Shown here: piece by piece, positions 1 through 10,219 of the stretch
Layout of the letters: each line of letters opens with the position of its first letter
Position numbering within the stretch: position 1 is the stretch's first letter
From: JAUWCL01 sp964599375
GTDB taxonomy: Bacteria > Krumholzibacteriota > Krumholzibacteriia > Krumholzibacteriales > Krumholzibacteriaceae
DNA length: 64,000 bases
Assembly (NCBI GenBank): GCA_964599375.1
Contig: CAZREW010000003.1
Location: forward strand, 62,001 to 126,000
Reading direction: 5' to 3'
Notes under the pieces: model-generated
Told to the model about the DNA's origin: nothing
Seen by the model: only the letters and a program-made list of their open reading frames with translations
The model's database searches: none
Position numbers and translations under genes: made by a program

Positions 1-3000
1 TCGGTGATCCTCCACGCCACCGATACAGACGGCGGCAATACGATATTCCAGCCTTCGGTACCGACTGCGGAAAATGGGGTCGCGGTCGGGTGGATAAGCT
101 CGACAAAGGCTGAAGTAAAGACCGTAAGTGCAGAAATAAATGGCAGTATGACAAACAACACCGTGGATGTAGCTTTCATCGCTGGACCGCCCGATCGGTT
201 CCTTATAGCGCATGATGGATCGGGCGTGGCCGACGTACCGGAGAATATCTCGATTCAGATAATCGATGTGAACGACAACACGGTCGACTGGTTCGATGAC
301 GTGATCATCCTCTACACAGACAGCCAGGAATCGACCGATATGATCTCGTGGGGGCTTGGTGGAGGATCTTCGGGGAGCATCGTCAGCGAGGCGGGCGACA
401 CTGTGTACTATGACTTCGCGCCCGCCGACAATGGGACCGTGACTCTGCTTTTCCGCGATAAGAGGGCCGAGACGATCAGGGTTACGGCAAGGTACGGCTC
501 TGTAGTGGATCAGTCCGCACAGTCGATGGCGGTCGGGCCCGCTTCGGCGGACAGTATCTTCGTGATCGCGGGTGACGGGCAGCGAGCGGTGGTGGGGCAG
601 GCCGTGCCGCAGCAGCTGACTGTCGGCGTAGAGGATGCTTTCGGGAACAGGGTGCCAGCCGAACCGGTAAGGTTCCAGGTCATTGACGGCGGCGGCACGA
701 TCGACACAGACCTCTTGACACCCCTGGATCAGGAATGGGTGGACACCGACGGATCAGGAACGGCCATCTGCGGATCATGGATTCTCGGTACGGTCAGCGG
801 TGAGGATTCGGACAGGGCACGTGCTTCGATATCGTTCGGTTCTACGTCGGCAGTAATCTTCACCGCGACTGCAGACCATGACGAACTTGCCTCGGTAGTG
901 CTCACACCGGGGAGCGGCTCCGTGACTGTAAACAGCGCCACAATAGTGACCGCGACCATGGAAGACCAGTACGGCAACCTCGTAGTAGGCGAGAACCTCA
1001 CGATCTTCATCAAGGACGCTGCTGACGGCACCCTCTCCGAGGATCCGGGCAATCCGAATCCTACGATCACTCTGGGACCGGGTATCCGCTCAGGATCGAG
1101 CGATTCCACAGGCACGGTCACGGTACAGTATAATTCGCCCGCCGCTGCGGGGCTCCAGGATATCATCGACGCATCGCATGCAGTCTTGACGGCTGCCCAG
1201 ATCGACGACGTTGTGTATACGTCGGTGGCGAGCGGGGCCACCAAGCTTATCGTGACCGGTCTGGCCGGACTGCCCTCCCAGGCAGGAGTGCCATTCTCAT
1301 TCACCGTCAGGGCTGTAGACAGCAACGACAACCTCGATCCGACGGATACCAGCCATATCGTGCTTGTTCCGGAAGCGGGAGGGGGACTGACTTTCAGCGC
1401 GACGCCCGGTTTCCCCTCTACCATCACGGAAGCCGATCTTGCCGGCGGAGAGATCGTCCTGTACGGGATGGGCACGAGGAATGGGGACTGGGATATAGAC
1501 GTGACCACTACGGGGCTTTCCCCCACCCAGTTCACAGCTGCGATCACGGCGAACGATACTGTACATCACTATGTCATCACAGCTCCGCCTTCGGTGGTCG
1601 CTGGCGCTGATTTCACCGCATCTCTCGCGGCGAGGGACGAGTGGAACAACCTTGTCAGGACGGCTCAATACGATATCGACCTGCGCGCCGTCCAGGCCGT
1701 CGATACTACCGCGGCCGCGAGCGGCGTCCTTACGATCACGTCAGGGGCAATAAGCGGAGGCCGGTTCACTGAGGACAACCTGAGATATTACCTTGCCGAG
1801 CCGATAAGAGTGGAGATAAGCGACGACAGCACGTCGGTAGTCGGCGTAAGCGAGATCATAAATGTTAACCACGCGCCCGCCTGGCAGATAACTGAGGTAT
1901 CGGGCGATACTACTGGAGTGGCCGCCGGGGACTCGGTGCTGCTGACCATGAGGGTCGCTGACAGCTTCGGGAACCACGTGAGCGGCGAGATGGTCACCTT
2001 CAGTATCCTGCAGGGCGGCGGTGGATTAGCGGCGCTTCAGCGCGTGACAGCAGCGAACGGGATCACTTCGGTCTCCTACGCCACTGGAGCCGTCGCCGGG
2101 ACCAACAGGGTCAGGGCCGCGATACTGGACGGCAACCCCGAAGGGCTGGAGACACGCGAATTCGTTATCGAGACGGTCCCGCGGGGATCGATAGACCACG
2201 TCACGCTGATTATCGACGGCAGTACATTCGAGGCGGGAGAGGCATTCACAGGTCATGTCGCGGCGTTCGACGAGCACGGCAACCTTGTCGTCTCGGATAA
2301 CACGAAGCGGCTGATACCTGTCGCGGAATCAGCCTCCATCGATTTCATGCCTGACACGCTGCAACTGACAGCCGGCGCGGCCACTTTCACCGCGACAGAC
2401 ACCGTTATGGGCACGAACAGGATAAGGATAGAGGACCTTGTCGGATCGACGCTCGCTCCTTTCGGGAATCTCCTGACGATCACCGCAGGCCCCGCTTACG
2501 AACTCGTGAAGGTCAGCGGGGATACGACCGGAGTGATATCTGGTGATACGACGGAGGTGATAGTCCGTGTAGCCGACATGTACGGCAACCCGGTGCAGGA
2601 CGAGACGGTGAGATTCCTGATCACGAGCAGCCTCGGGGGGACACCGCGCCTCATAGACCAGACCGGGGCTCCTTATGACGGCCTGGTCCTTAGCTCAACG
2701 GGCGGGACCGCGGCGTGCAGCCTGGTCACTGACACTAACTTCGGTACGAACACCATACTGGCGACGATACTCGACGGCAGCCCCACGAGGGAGACCGGAA
2801 CGTTCAATATAGTCACCAGCGCGGGTGCCATCTCAAGGTATACGGTAGTCCCGGCCGGCATGGTGCATACCGCCGGCGACGTTTTCGAGGTGACGATCAC
2901 GGCATATGACCTCAACGACAATATCGCTTACGGAGACGATTCTACAGTGGTGGATCTGGGCAGCGACGGTACGGCTCTCTGGGTAGAGAATCCCGTTACG

Positions 3001-6000
3001 CTGGTAAACGGGCAGTATTCGGTCAGCGTGTCTGAGACAACGTCCGGGCCGCTTGTACTCTCCGCGCAGACCCAAGGTGGCACGGCGCTGAGCTACAGCG
3101 GGACGATAACGATACTGCCCGATCTTCCCTCGGGCACGATACCAATAGTCTCGATCGGGGCAGACACCATAACGTCCAACGGTTCGAGCCTCTCCTCGAT
3201 CACCGCCGGCCCCGTGACTGATATGTACAACAACAGGGTGCCGCAGAGAACGAGGATCACTGTCTCCACTACCGCGGGTTCGATCGCCAGCGAGGACCTC
3301 GATCTCGTCACACCCGGAGTTCAGAGAGAGACCGGTCCCAACAGTTTCGTCTCGGCCTTCGTCAGGTCGGGAACGACGCCGGTGGACGCGGACATCGTCT
3401 TTGAGAGCGTCGAAGGTACGGCGTATGGAGATACGACCATCACATTCGCCCCTGTCCCGGCCGTTGCGTACGATGATTCGATATATCCGGTCTATGCAGT
3501 GCCAGGATTAGGAGAGAGGTTCAGCGTCCGGGTAAGAAATGACAGCCAGACAGGCGTCATCCTGAACACATCGAGTACGTTCTCGTTCAGCGACGGCCAG
3601 GGCAACACATTTATGGCACCGCTCGCTTCGAGCAAGAGTTTCGCCGGTGGCACGACCGACAGTCTTCTATTTGTAGATACTGCTGTGCCGGTCTCGTTCG
3701 AGCCTGGGACCTACTCCCCGAGGATATCGCTAAGCGGCATGGACGTATACGGCTCCCCGTACTCGGCGCAGTTCGAGGCAGGTATTAACTCGGTGATCGT
3801 CTCGAGCATCGAGATCACGGACATACAGGTCCATGACCCCCTAGTGAGCAGGGGCGATACTGTCTATGTCGACGTGAGAGTGATGAACAAGGGAGGAGCG
3901 CCGGTCAGGGTCTACGACATCAATCTCAGTTTCGCCATGGGAAGTTATACGGTACTGGACGATGTAGTACCGGCTCTGCCCGACACTCTCGACGGGGACA
4001 GCGAAGAGATATACACGCTCGGTGTCCACGTGCTGCCGGGCTGCCCTCTCGGACCGGATACGATAGACGCCTGGGTCCAGGCTCACGTCAACGGCAACGA
4101 TATCTCAGACCAGTCGGCTGACGAGAATTTCGCCACATGGACGGTGCAGTCCGCCGCTGACATAACCTATCAGGCGGGCACGCTCTCTCCTCAGACAGTC
4201 TCGAGGGGACAGGTGCATTCGTTCACCTTCGATCTGAGAAACAACGGCCAGGCCGCGGTCATCCTTGACGGCGCCCTGACGAGGCTGTCGTTCACCGACG
4301 GTGCTCTGACTTACATGGTCTCCCTCGGAGAGGAAGGAGCGCTTCCAGGCTCGACGATCTCCGATCTCGTGTTCCCCGCGGCCGCCATACCGGCTGCGAT
4401 GGCTCCAGGAGCCTGGCAGGTGACTCTTGACCTTGTCGGGACAGAGAACGGCGGAGCCTTCATTACGACACTGATACTGAGCGATCCGGTTACCGTAGTC
4501 GACCCCGCTTCGGTCGCTTATACGCCGGCGACACTGGCGCCGGCTGTCGTTAGCAAGAACAGCTCGGTCGCCTTCGAAGTGGGGATCACGAACTCCGGCG
4601 GAGCTGATGTAATACTCGATCCAGCCGCCACCACCTTTGAGCTCGACGACGGGACCACATCGTACACGGCCTATCTCGACGGCACGCGGAATATTCTGCT
4701 CGGGCCGGGCGACAATACGATCTGGTTCCACGCGGTCACAGTTTCGGGCGCTTTCCTGTCCGGAGCTCACGTGCCGGTAATAAGAATCTCGGGAACGGAG
4801 AACGGCATACCGTTTACGGCCCAGCCTCCTGTAGGCGACTCGGTCACCATTCAGGACGCCTCGCAGCTTTCGATCACTAACACGTCGATCATGCCGACCG
4901 ACCTCTTCACTGCCGATCAGATCGGGGAGAGGGTCGCCGGGATCAGGGTGGCCAATAACGGCGAAGCGGTCGTCAGGCTAGACAGTCTCGATTTGAGGCT
5001 GTTTCTCGGCAGGACCGATGTCACAGGCCAGTACACGCTGGCGGAAGGGATTCCAGTTTCGGGGATAGAGGTCCCCGGCGGCACGGACACCCTCGTCCTG
5101 ATGATGATCAGCGACGCGGCAGGGCCGATGAGCACGGGCACAGTCACCGTCGAATCGTCGATATGGGGGACCGACCTCAACAGCACTGAAGAGCTGGAGG
5201 CGACGACCGAGTACGGCGGGAAGGGCAGCTTTACCGTCCAGACTCCAGCGGTCCTTGAAGTAACGCGCGTTCTGGCTTCGGTCGACGAGGCGACCTCGGG
5301 ACAGGGAAGGGACTGGACGGTCGATGTGATTGTCAGCAACAGCGGGGAATCGGATCTCGATCTCGATCTTGCCTCGACGGGACTCACATTCTCGACATCG
5401 ACGGACTTCACCGTCATACCGCCGGCGGAGTTTGTGGGTGGCGGGGTCACTCTTGAGGGAGAATCATCGGATACTCTGAGATTTATCGTGGATGTGACCG
5501 GTTCGGCAGCGGGCGCCTGCAGCGTCAACGCCGTTACCGAAGGGACGGAGGTCAACTCCTCAAGGCCTCTCGGACCGGTAAGCGCCGGTCCGGCCTATGT
5601 CGCAGTCGTGGAGATACAGAGTGCCGCGCTTCTGCAGGTCCTCTCTGTGAGCCCTTCTCAGGACCCGGTGACGACAGGCCAGGCCAGAGTGTGGTCTATT
5701 GACATGCTGGTCTCAAATTCGGGCGGATCGGCCGTTACCCTCGATCTGACAAGTGTCGATTCGACTGCTGTGGCGGTCGAGGGCGGGACAGGCTTCGTCT
5801 TCACGCGCCCGGCCGCGCTGTTGTCGGGTGGCGTTTCGCTTTCTTCCGGCGCGACGGGGACGCTGAGGTTTACTGTAAGTACTACCGGAACGGTGCCTCC
5901 GGGTGATACGGCCCTTTCTGGCAGTGTCATCGGTACAGAGGACAACAGCGGAACGCGGATCTATGACGAGATCAGCGGGCCGGTCGGGACGAATTCCGTG

Positions 6001-9000
6001 GTCTTCGAGGAAAGACCCGCTCCTGCGTACACGGCGGCCAGCCTTTCTCCGAGGGTGGCGAGCACAGGTTCCGATATCGGTATCCAGCTCGGCATCCTCA
6101 GCGCAGACGCTGATCACGCGACGTTGATACTCGACAGGGCGCAGACACGCGCATGGTTCGGAGACGCTGACGGCGACACCTTCAGCACCGACCTCTCAGA
6201 CTTGTCCGGTAACACGCTTACAGGTGGCTCCGCGACGACGCTTACCTTCAACGGTGCTACGATCTCCGACGACCTCGAGAGAACGGGGTATCTCGTCGGT
6301 GTCCATCTCGAGGGGACCGAGAACGGCAACCCGTTCACGGCGGACATAACGTCGGCGCCCGACACCCTGTACATAGAGGAAGCCCCACAGCTCAGTATCA
6401 CAAGCGTAGAGATACCGCAGAGCGTCACCGCCGGGCTTCAACCGGCGTGGGACGTCCGCCTGGCCATCCACAACTCCGGCGAGGCCTCCGTAAGGCTGAC
6501 TCTCGCACCGGACTCTACCGGCATATCCTTCTCGATAGCCGGAGTGGGGAACAGGACATATGAATATACCGTTGCGCCGCCGACCGGCCTTGCCGAAACG
6601 GGAGGGCTCATTCTGGCAGGCGGCAGGACCGATACACTCGTTTTTAATGTCACCGCAACGGGCACGACTACCGGCACAGCGATCGTAAATGGCAAGGTGG
6701 CCGCGACCGATATAAACAGCGGAGAGACCCTGGCGGACGACACTTATACGAGCGGCGGGAGCTTCATGGCCGTTCAGGCCCCGGCTGAGCCGGTGGTGCT
6801 CGAGACACTGGCAGGCCGTAGCGCGGTCACATCCGGACAGACGACGCCTTGGACGGTCACAATGCTCGTCAGGAACAGCGGCGAGGCTGCGATGACCCTG
6901 CAACCGGGCAGCACCATGATCTACTCGGGCTCTCCGCTGACAGTGCCCTCGCCTCCCGTGGAATTCGCCGAGGGCGGGACTACGCTGACCGGAGGCCAGG
7001 AACGACACCTCGCATACGAGGTCACTCCGACTCCCGATATACCTGGCGGGGCCGACCTGAGGATAGACGCGGTCGCCAGCTTCGTGGAGGATAACCGGGG
7101 CGTGACTCTCACGTACGATACCGGCATTGAGGGAAGCGGATATGGCGGCTTACGTGTGCAGGCTCCCGCAGATATCAGGATAATCTCCGTGGCAGGCAAT
7201 GCGCCGAGACAGCCCTTCGTCAACAGGGGACAGGACTTCCCGATAGTCCTGGAGATCGCCAATAGTGGAGAGGCGGCCGCCCAGCTCGTGACGACCGGAC
7301 TTGCCGGCGACGGTTCATCGATCATCCTTAACAGTCCTCTGCAGGCAGACGCTCTTGCCGGTGGTGAGACTCTCGTGGATACATTCAAAGTCACCGCAGC
7401 AGACGTGGCCGGAGAGGAGGTTTTCACGTCGAGGATGATCTCAGCGATCGACGCGAATTCCGGGCAGGAGGATCTTGTGATCCTCTCTCCGGGCGCCGAT
7501 ACGACAGAGACTATGATGATACAGGATCCGGCGGCCATGGCGCTTACGTCAGTCCTTCCGTCCCAGGTCGAAGTGAACGCGGGCCAGACCGCCGACTGGA
7601 CGATCCGGGTCGATCTGGTCAACAACGGGGGCGCTCCCGCATCGATCGATGCGCCGGCCCCGGGTGACATCGGATTCCTGCACGGCGGGATGCCGCTGAG
7701 TGGCTATCTAGTAGTGCCGCCTTCCTCGTTCGGATCCGGCCTGGCAGGATGGACGCTTGGTGGAGGTGGAGTCGATTCACTGATCTATATCGTATCCACA
7801 ACAGGCACCGATACCGGAACGGTGGATATCGGCACATCCCTCTCATGGACAGACAGAAACGATCCCGGCACGCCGGCATCGGTCTCTTCAGGCGGCTCGT
7901 CGATATATGTCCGCGAGCCGTCCGGCCTGAGGATAACATCTGTGACCAGCGACGCGCCGAACAACGCGCTGCTTCCCAATACCTCGATCGTCAACACGGG
8001 GCAGGTCTTCCGTGTGACAGTCACTGTGGTAAACACGGGCGGCGACGATCTGAGGGATATAGACGTATCGCTGATCTCGAACGGCCCGGCTTCGATAAAT
8101 GAGATTTCATCTTCGCCGGAACTGCCCAACGGTACCGGCGGAGATTTTGTATACGAGGTCTCTTCCTCCTCGACAGGGAACGAGATACTGACAGCCGCTA
8201 TCGAAGCGGCATACTCGGTCAATACCGGGCAGCCGGTCTCGCCTATCCAGGCCATAGAGTCGGTCGAGAACATACAGGTACAGGCTCCAGCGGTACTGAC
8301 AGCCTCGGCATATGTTCTCTCGCCGGCCGGCGCGGCAGACGACACGGTCTCGACGGGTCAGCAGTTCCAGTTCGCCACTTCCGTGGATAACACCGGCGGG
8401 GCGGAGATAGACTCTTACGGGCAGGTCACACTTTCGCTGCCGGCGGGATTCACGAGGGTCTATCCGGATACCGATTCGCTCACCGTATCGTTCACTGACG
8501 GAGAGGAGTTCGTCTGGACACTGCAGGCCCCAGCCTCGGCGCTCGCATCTCCTCAGCAGATCATCGCAGCGATAACGAGGGTCCCGAGGGACATCAACAT
8601 CGATACCGGCGCCTTTGTCCAGAAGGACGCGGATACGGTCTCGATAGTGACCGAGGACGCGGCGGATATATCGGGCTGCTCCTTGACGGTGTCGGCTCCC
8701 GTGGGCGCCACCGACCTGGTCCTTTCCACGGGACAGGACCTCGTCGTCACCTTCACTGCGATCCCGTCGGCGAATTCGCGGTCCAACACTGCTACCATCA
8801 TCCTGCCGGCCGGATTCTCGACGGCAGGCGGCGCAACGAGGCAGCTCGGCGACGGCGATGGAACGGAAAAGCTGGTCGAATGGACGGTAACGGCTCCGGA
8901 CGTGGAGATAGACGGCTCGTCGATCCAGGTATCGACCGCTGGAACGGACAGGAACTCGGGAATATCATTCTCCGGATGCACTGACGCGATCACCGTGGAT

Positions 9001-10209
9001 GTCGTCACCAGGGCGATCCTGAGCCTGGACGCGGAGATATCCGGTCCCGCCGAGGCGGTGGGCGGAAACCTCTCGGTCGACCTTCCGTTCACGATCGAGG
9101 CCACCGTGAGTAATCTGGCGGGTGCAGCTGGCATAGACACGAGCGGTGCGCGGCTCGAGATAATGCTTCCAGCCGGAGATTCATATGATTTGAATGTAGA
9201 GGACTATCCGGGAGAGACTTTCCGCAAGGCCTTCTATCCCGGTGAGCCGGTGACATGGAACCTCAGGGCTCCGGACAGCGCCGAGCCGCCGAGGATCATC
9301 ACAGTAAGGTTTGCAACGCCCGCCGCCAAGGACGAGAACTCGAACGAGGCAGTAGCGTATTCAGTCAGCGAGGTGCCGATAGGCGTGACGACGGAGGCCG
9401 GGACGATAACTATGCAGAACGTCTCGCAACTCGACTCGATCCCGCCGGTCGTCGTCCCGAGGGGCGCAGCAGACGTACCGGTCATGCGCGTTGTATTCAG
9501 GAACAATTCGGCATACACGGTCGGGATGGATACTCTGTACGTAAGCGTCGAGGATGGAAAAGGTAACCTCATGAGCGCCCCGTCGCGTTACGTATCGGCC
9601 ATCACGCTGAGCGCAGGCGGGCAGAGCTGGAGTGGGCCGGCCGGTTCATCGAATCCGGTTCCCGTGCCGGTGGATCATGGATTCACTCTACCCACAGGTG
9701 CGTCCGATACCGCGCTGGTAGCCATAGACATCTCGGCGGCCGCTCCGGAGGGGGCGCTGAGGATAGATCTCGCCGGGAGCAGTGACGTCGTATTCACGAT
9801 CAGCAGCGGAGGCACGCGGATCGGAGTAGTCCACGACGCGAACGGTGAGGACATCGCCGGATTCTTCTACAACACACCGCTCTCGGTGATGAGCGCGAAT
9901 TTTGAGGAATATGTCCATAACTACCCGAACCCGTTCAGGGCGGGAAGCGAGACGACGAAGATAGCCTATTTCCTCACGGAAGATACGAGCGTGAGCATAA
10001 AGATATACGATTACACCGGCGTGCTTGTCTGGACCAGGGATATCCCGGCGGGCGGGCCCGGCGGCTCGGGAGAACCGGGTGGCATATGGTGGCAGGCCGA
10101 CTGGGACGGACGCAACGGCAGGGGCGAAGTGGTCAGGAACGGCGTATACATGTGCAAGGTGACGGCCGGCGGAAAGTCGGCGATGTTCAAGATCGCGGTG
10201 GCCAAGTAG
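1..10209 (+). CDS. Giant repetitive secreted surface protein (5' end outside window) with C-terminal FlgD/T9SS-like tail
   Basis: The frame is open from base 1, so the true start and signal peptide lie upstream; about 3400 residues are visible. The first third reads as bacterial Ig-like (Big_1/invasin-type) modules with recurring YGN/FGN turns such as EDAFGNRVPAEPVRF and DMYGNPVQDETVRF. From about residue 1290 to 2800 a different Ig/CARDB-like module recurs roughly every 120-135 residues, marked by N(S/N/T)G(G/E)(E/A). The last ~100 residues (from about 3300) form an FlgD-Ig or Por-secretion-type tail with YPNPFRAG, IKIYDYTG, WDGRNGRGE and NGVYMCKV. Known proteins with such tails are exported and anchored at the cell surface, so an adhesin, stalk or S-layer-like role is inferred. 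A PorV-like gene follows after 10 bp. Function beyond surface display cannot be read from the sequence. Confidence 0.9.
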   Translation, partial: SVILHATDTDGGNTIFQPSVPTAENGVAVGWISSTKAEVKTVSAEINGSMTNNTVDVAFIAGPPDRFLIAHDGSGVADVPENISIQIIDVNDNTVDWFDDVIILYTDSQESTDMISWGLGGGSSGSIVSEAGDTVYYDFAPADNGTVTLLFRDKRAETIRVTARYGSVVDQSAQSMAVGPASADSIFVIAGDGQRAVVGQAVPQQLTVGVEDAFGNRVPAEPVRFQVIDGGGTIDTDLLTPLDQEWVDTDGSGTAICGSWILGTVSGEDSDRARASISFGSTSAVIFTATADHDELASVVLTPGSGSVTVNSATIVTATMEDQYGNLVVGENLTIFIKDAADGTLSEDPGNPNPTITLGPGIRSGSSDSTGTVTVQYNSPAAAGLQDIIDASHAVLTAAQIDDVVYTSVASGATKLIVTGLAGLPSQAGVPFSFTVRAVDSNDNLDPTDTSHIVLVPEAGGGLTFSATPGFPSTITEADLAGGEIVLYGMGTRNGDWDIDVTTTGLSPTQFTAAITANDTVHHYVITAPPSVVAGADFTASLAARDEWNNLVRTAQYDIDLRAVQAVDTTAAASGVLTITSGAISGGRFTEDNLRYYLAEPIRVEISDDSTSVVGVSEIINVNHAPAWQITEVSGDTTGVAAGDSVLLTMRVADSFGNHVSGEMVTFSILQGGGGLAALQRVTAANGITSVSYATGAVAGTNRVRAAILDGNPEGLETREFVIETVPRGSIDHVTLIIDGSTFEAGEAFTGHVAAFDEHGNLVVSDNTKRLIPVAESASIDFMPDTLQLTAGAATFTATDTVMGTNRIRIEDLVGSTLAPFGNLLTITAGPAYELVKVSGDTTGVISGDTTEVIVRVADMYGNPVQDETVRFLITSSLGGTPRLIDQTGAPYDGLVLSSTGGTAACSLVTDTNFGTNTILATILDGSPTRETGTFNIVTSAGAISRYTVVPAGMVHTAGDVFEVTITAYDLNDNIAYGDDSTVVDLGSDGTALWVENPVTLVNGQYSVSVSETTSGPLVLSAQTQGGTALSYSGTITILPDLPSGTIPIVSIGADTITSNGSSLSSITAGPVTDMYNNRVPQRTRITVSTTAGSIASEDLDLVTPGVQRETGPNSFVSAFVRSGTTPVDADIVFESVEGTAYGDTTITFAPVPAVAYDDSIYPVYAVPGLGERFSVRVRNDSQTGVILNTSSTFSFSDGQGNTFMAPLASSKSFAGGTTDSLLFVDTAVPVSFEPGTYSPRISLSGMDVYGSPYSAQFEAGINSVIVSSIEITDIQVHDPLVSRGDTVYVDVRVMNKGGAPVRVYDINLSFAMGSYTVLDDVVPALPDTLDGDSEEIYTLGVHVLPGCPLGPDTIDAWVQAHVNGNDISDQSADENFATWTVQSAADITYQAGTLSPQTVSRGQVHSFTFDLRNNGQAAVILDGALTRLSFTDGALTYMVSLGEEGALPGSTISDLVFPAAAIPAAMAPGAWQVTLDLVGTENGGAFITTLILSDPVTVVDPASVAYTPATLAPAVVSKNSSVAFEVGITNSGGADVILDPAATTFELDDGTTSYTAYLDGTRNILLGPGDNTIWFHAVTVSGAFLSGAHVPVIRISGTENGIPFTAQPPVGDSVTIQDASQLSITNTSIMPTDLFTADQIGERVAGIRVANNGEAVVRLDSLDLRLFLGRTDVTGQYTLAEGIPVSGIEVPGGTDTLVLMMISDAAGPMSTGTVTVESSIWGTDLNSTEELEATTEYGGKGSFTVQTPAVLEVTRVLASVDEATSGQGRDWTVDVIVSNSGESDLDLDLASTGLTFSTSTDFTVIPPAEFVGGGVTLEGESSDTLRFIVDVTGSAAGACSVNAVTEGTEVNSSRPLGPVSAGPAYVAVVEIQSAALLQVLSVSPSQDPVTTGQARVWSIDMLVSNSGGSAVTLDLTSVDSTAVAVEGGTGFVFTRPAALLSGGVSLSSGATGTLRFTVSTTGTVPPGDTALSGSVIGTEDNSGTRIYDEISGPVGTNSVVFEERPAPAYTAASLSPRVASTGSDIGIQLGILSADADHATLILDRAQTRAWFGDADGDTFSTDLSDLSGNTLTGGSATTLTFNGATISDDLERTGYLVGVHLEGTENGNPFTADITSAPDTLYIEEAPQLSITSVEIPQSVTAGLQPAWDVRLAIHNSGEASVRLTLAPDSTGISFSIAGVGNRTYEYTVAPPTGLAETGGLILAGGRTDTLVFNVTATGTTTGTAIVNGKVAATDINSGETLADDTYTSGGSFMAVQAPAEPVVLETLAGRSAVTSGQTTPWTVTMLVRNSGEAAMTLQPGSTMIYSGSPLTVPSPPVEFAEGGTTLTGGQERHLAYEVTPTPDIPGGADLRIDAVASFVEDNRGVTLTYDTGIEGSGYGGLRVQAPADIRIISVAGNAPRQPFVNRGQDFPIVLEIANSGEAAAQLVTTGLAGDGSSIILNSPLQADALAGGETLVDTFKVTAADVAGEEVFTSRMISAIDANSGQEDLVILSPGADTTETMMIQDPAAMALTSVLPSQVEVNAGQTADWTIRVDLVNNGGAPASIDAPAPGDIGFLHGGMPLSGYLVVPPSSFGSGLAGWTLGGGGVDSLIYIVSTTGTDTGTVDIGTSLSWTDRNDPGTPASVSSGGSSIYVREPSGLRITSVTSDAPNNALLPNTSIVNTGQVFRVTVTVVNTGGDDLRDIDVSLISNGPASINEISSSPELPNGTGGDFVYEVSSSSTGNEILTAAIEAAYSVNTGQPVSPIQAIESVENIQVQAPAVLTASAYVLSPAGAADDTVSTGQQFQFATSVDNTGGAEIDSYGQVTLSLPAGFTRVYPDTDSLTVSFTDGEEFVWTLQAPASALASPQQIIAAITRVPRDINIDTGAFVQKDADTVSIVTEDAADISGCSLTVSAPVGATDLVLSTGQDLVVTFTAIPSANSRSNTATIILPAGFSTAGGATRQLGDGDGTEKLVEWTVTAPDVEIDGSSIQVSTAGTDRNSGISFSGCTDAITVDVVTRAILSLDAEISGPAEAVGGNLSVDLPFTIEATVSNLAGAAGIDTSGARLEIMLPAGDSYDLNVEDYPGETFRKAFYPGEPVTWNLRAPDSAEPPRIITVRFATPAAKDENSNEAVAYSVSEVPIGVTTEAGTITMQNVSQLDSIPPVVVPRGAADVPVMRVVFRNNSAYTVGMDTLYVSVEDGKGNLMSAPSRYVSAITLSAGGQSWSGPAGSSNPVPVPVDHGFTLPTGASDTALVAIDISAAAPEGALRIDLAGSSDVVFTISSGGTRIGVVHDANGEDIAGFFYNTPLSVMSANFEEYVHNYPNPFRAGSETTKIAYFLTEDTSVSIKIYDYTGVLVWTRDIPAGGPGGSGEPGGIWWQADWDGRNGRGEVVRNGVYMCKVTAGGKSAMFKIAVAK
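3880..8400 (+). repeat. Tandem ~127-residue Ig/CARDB-like repeats inside the giant surface protein
   Basis: The marker N-x-G-(G/E/Q)-(A/E/S) followed by alternating hydrophobics occurs near nt 3886, 4240, 4570, 4951, 5335, 5715, 6470, 6871, 7257, 7618, 8031 and 8388. Adjacent copies are about 350-410 bp apart, with one double gap (5715 to 6470) where the copy is divergent. Many units also carry a VxxGQ..PWTV or VTxGQ lead-in. DNA identity between units looks low, so these are old, diverged protein repeats rather than recent duplications. Confidence 0.75.
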
Positions 10210-10219
10210 GTGGAACCGG

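Noticed and set aside
4917..5555. Several 200-270-residue minus-strand frames inside the giant gene
   Set aside because: Low-complexity Ser/Val/Pro/Thr-rich shadows of the Ig repeats, not genes.
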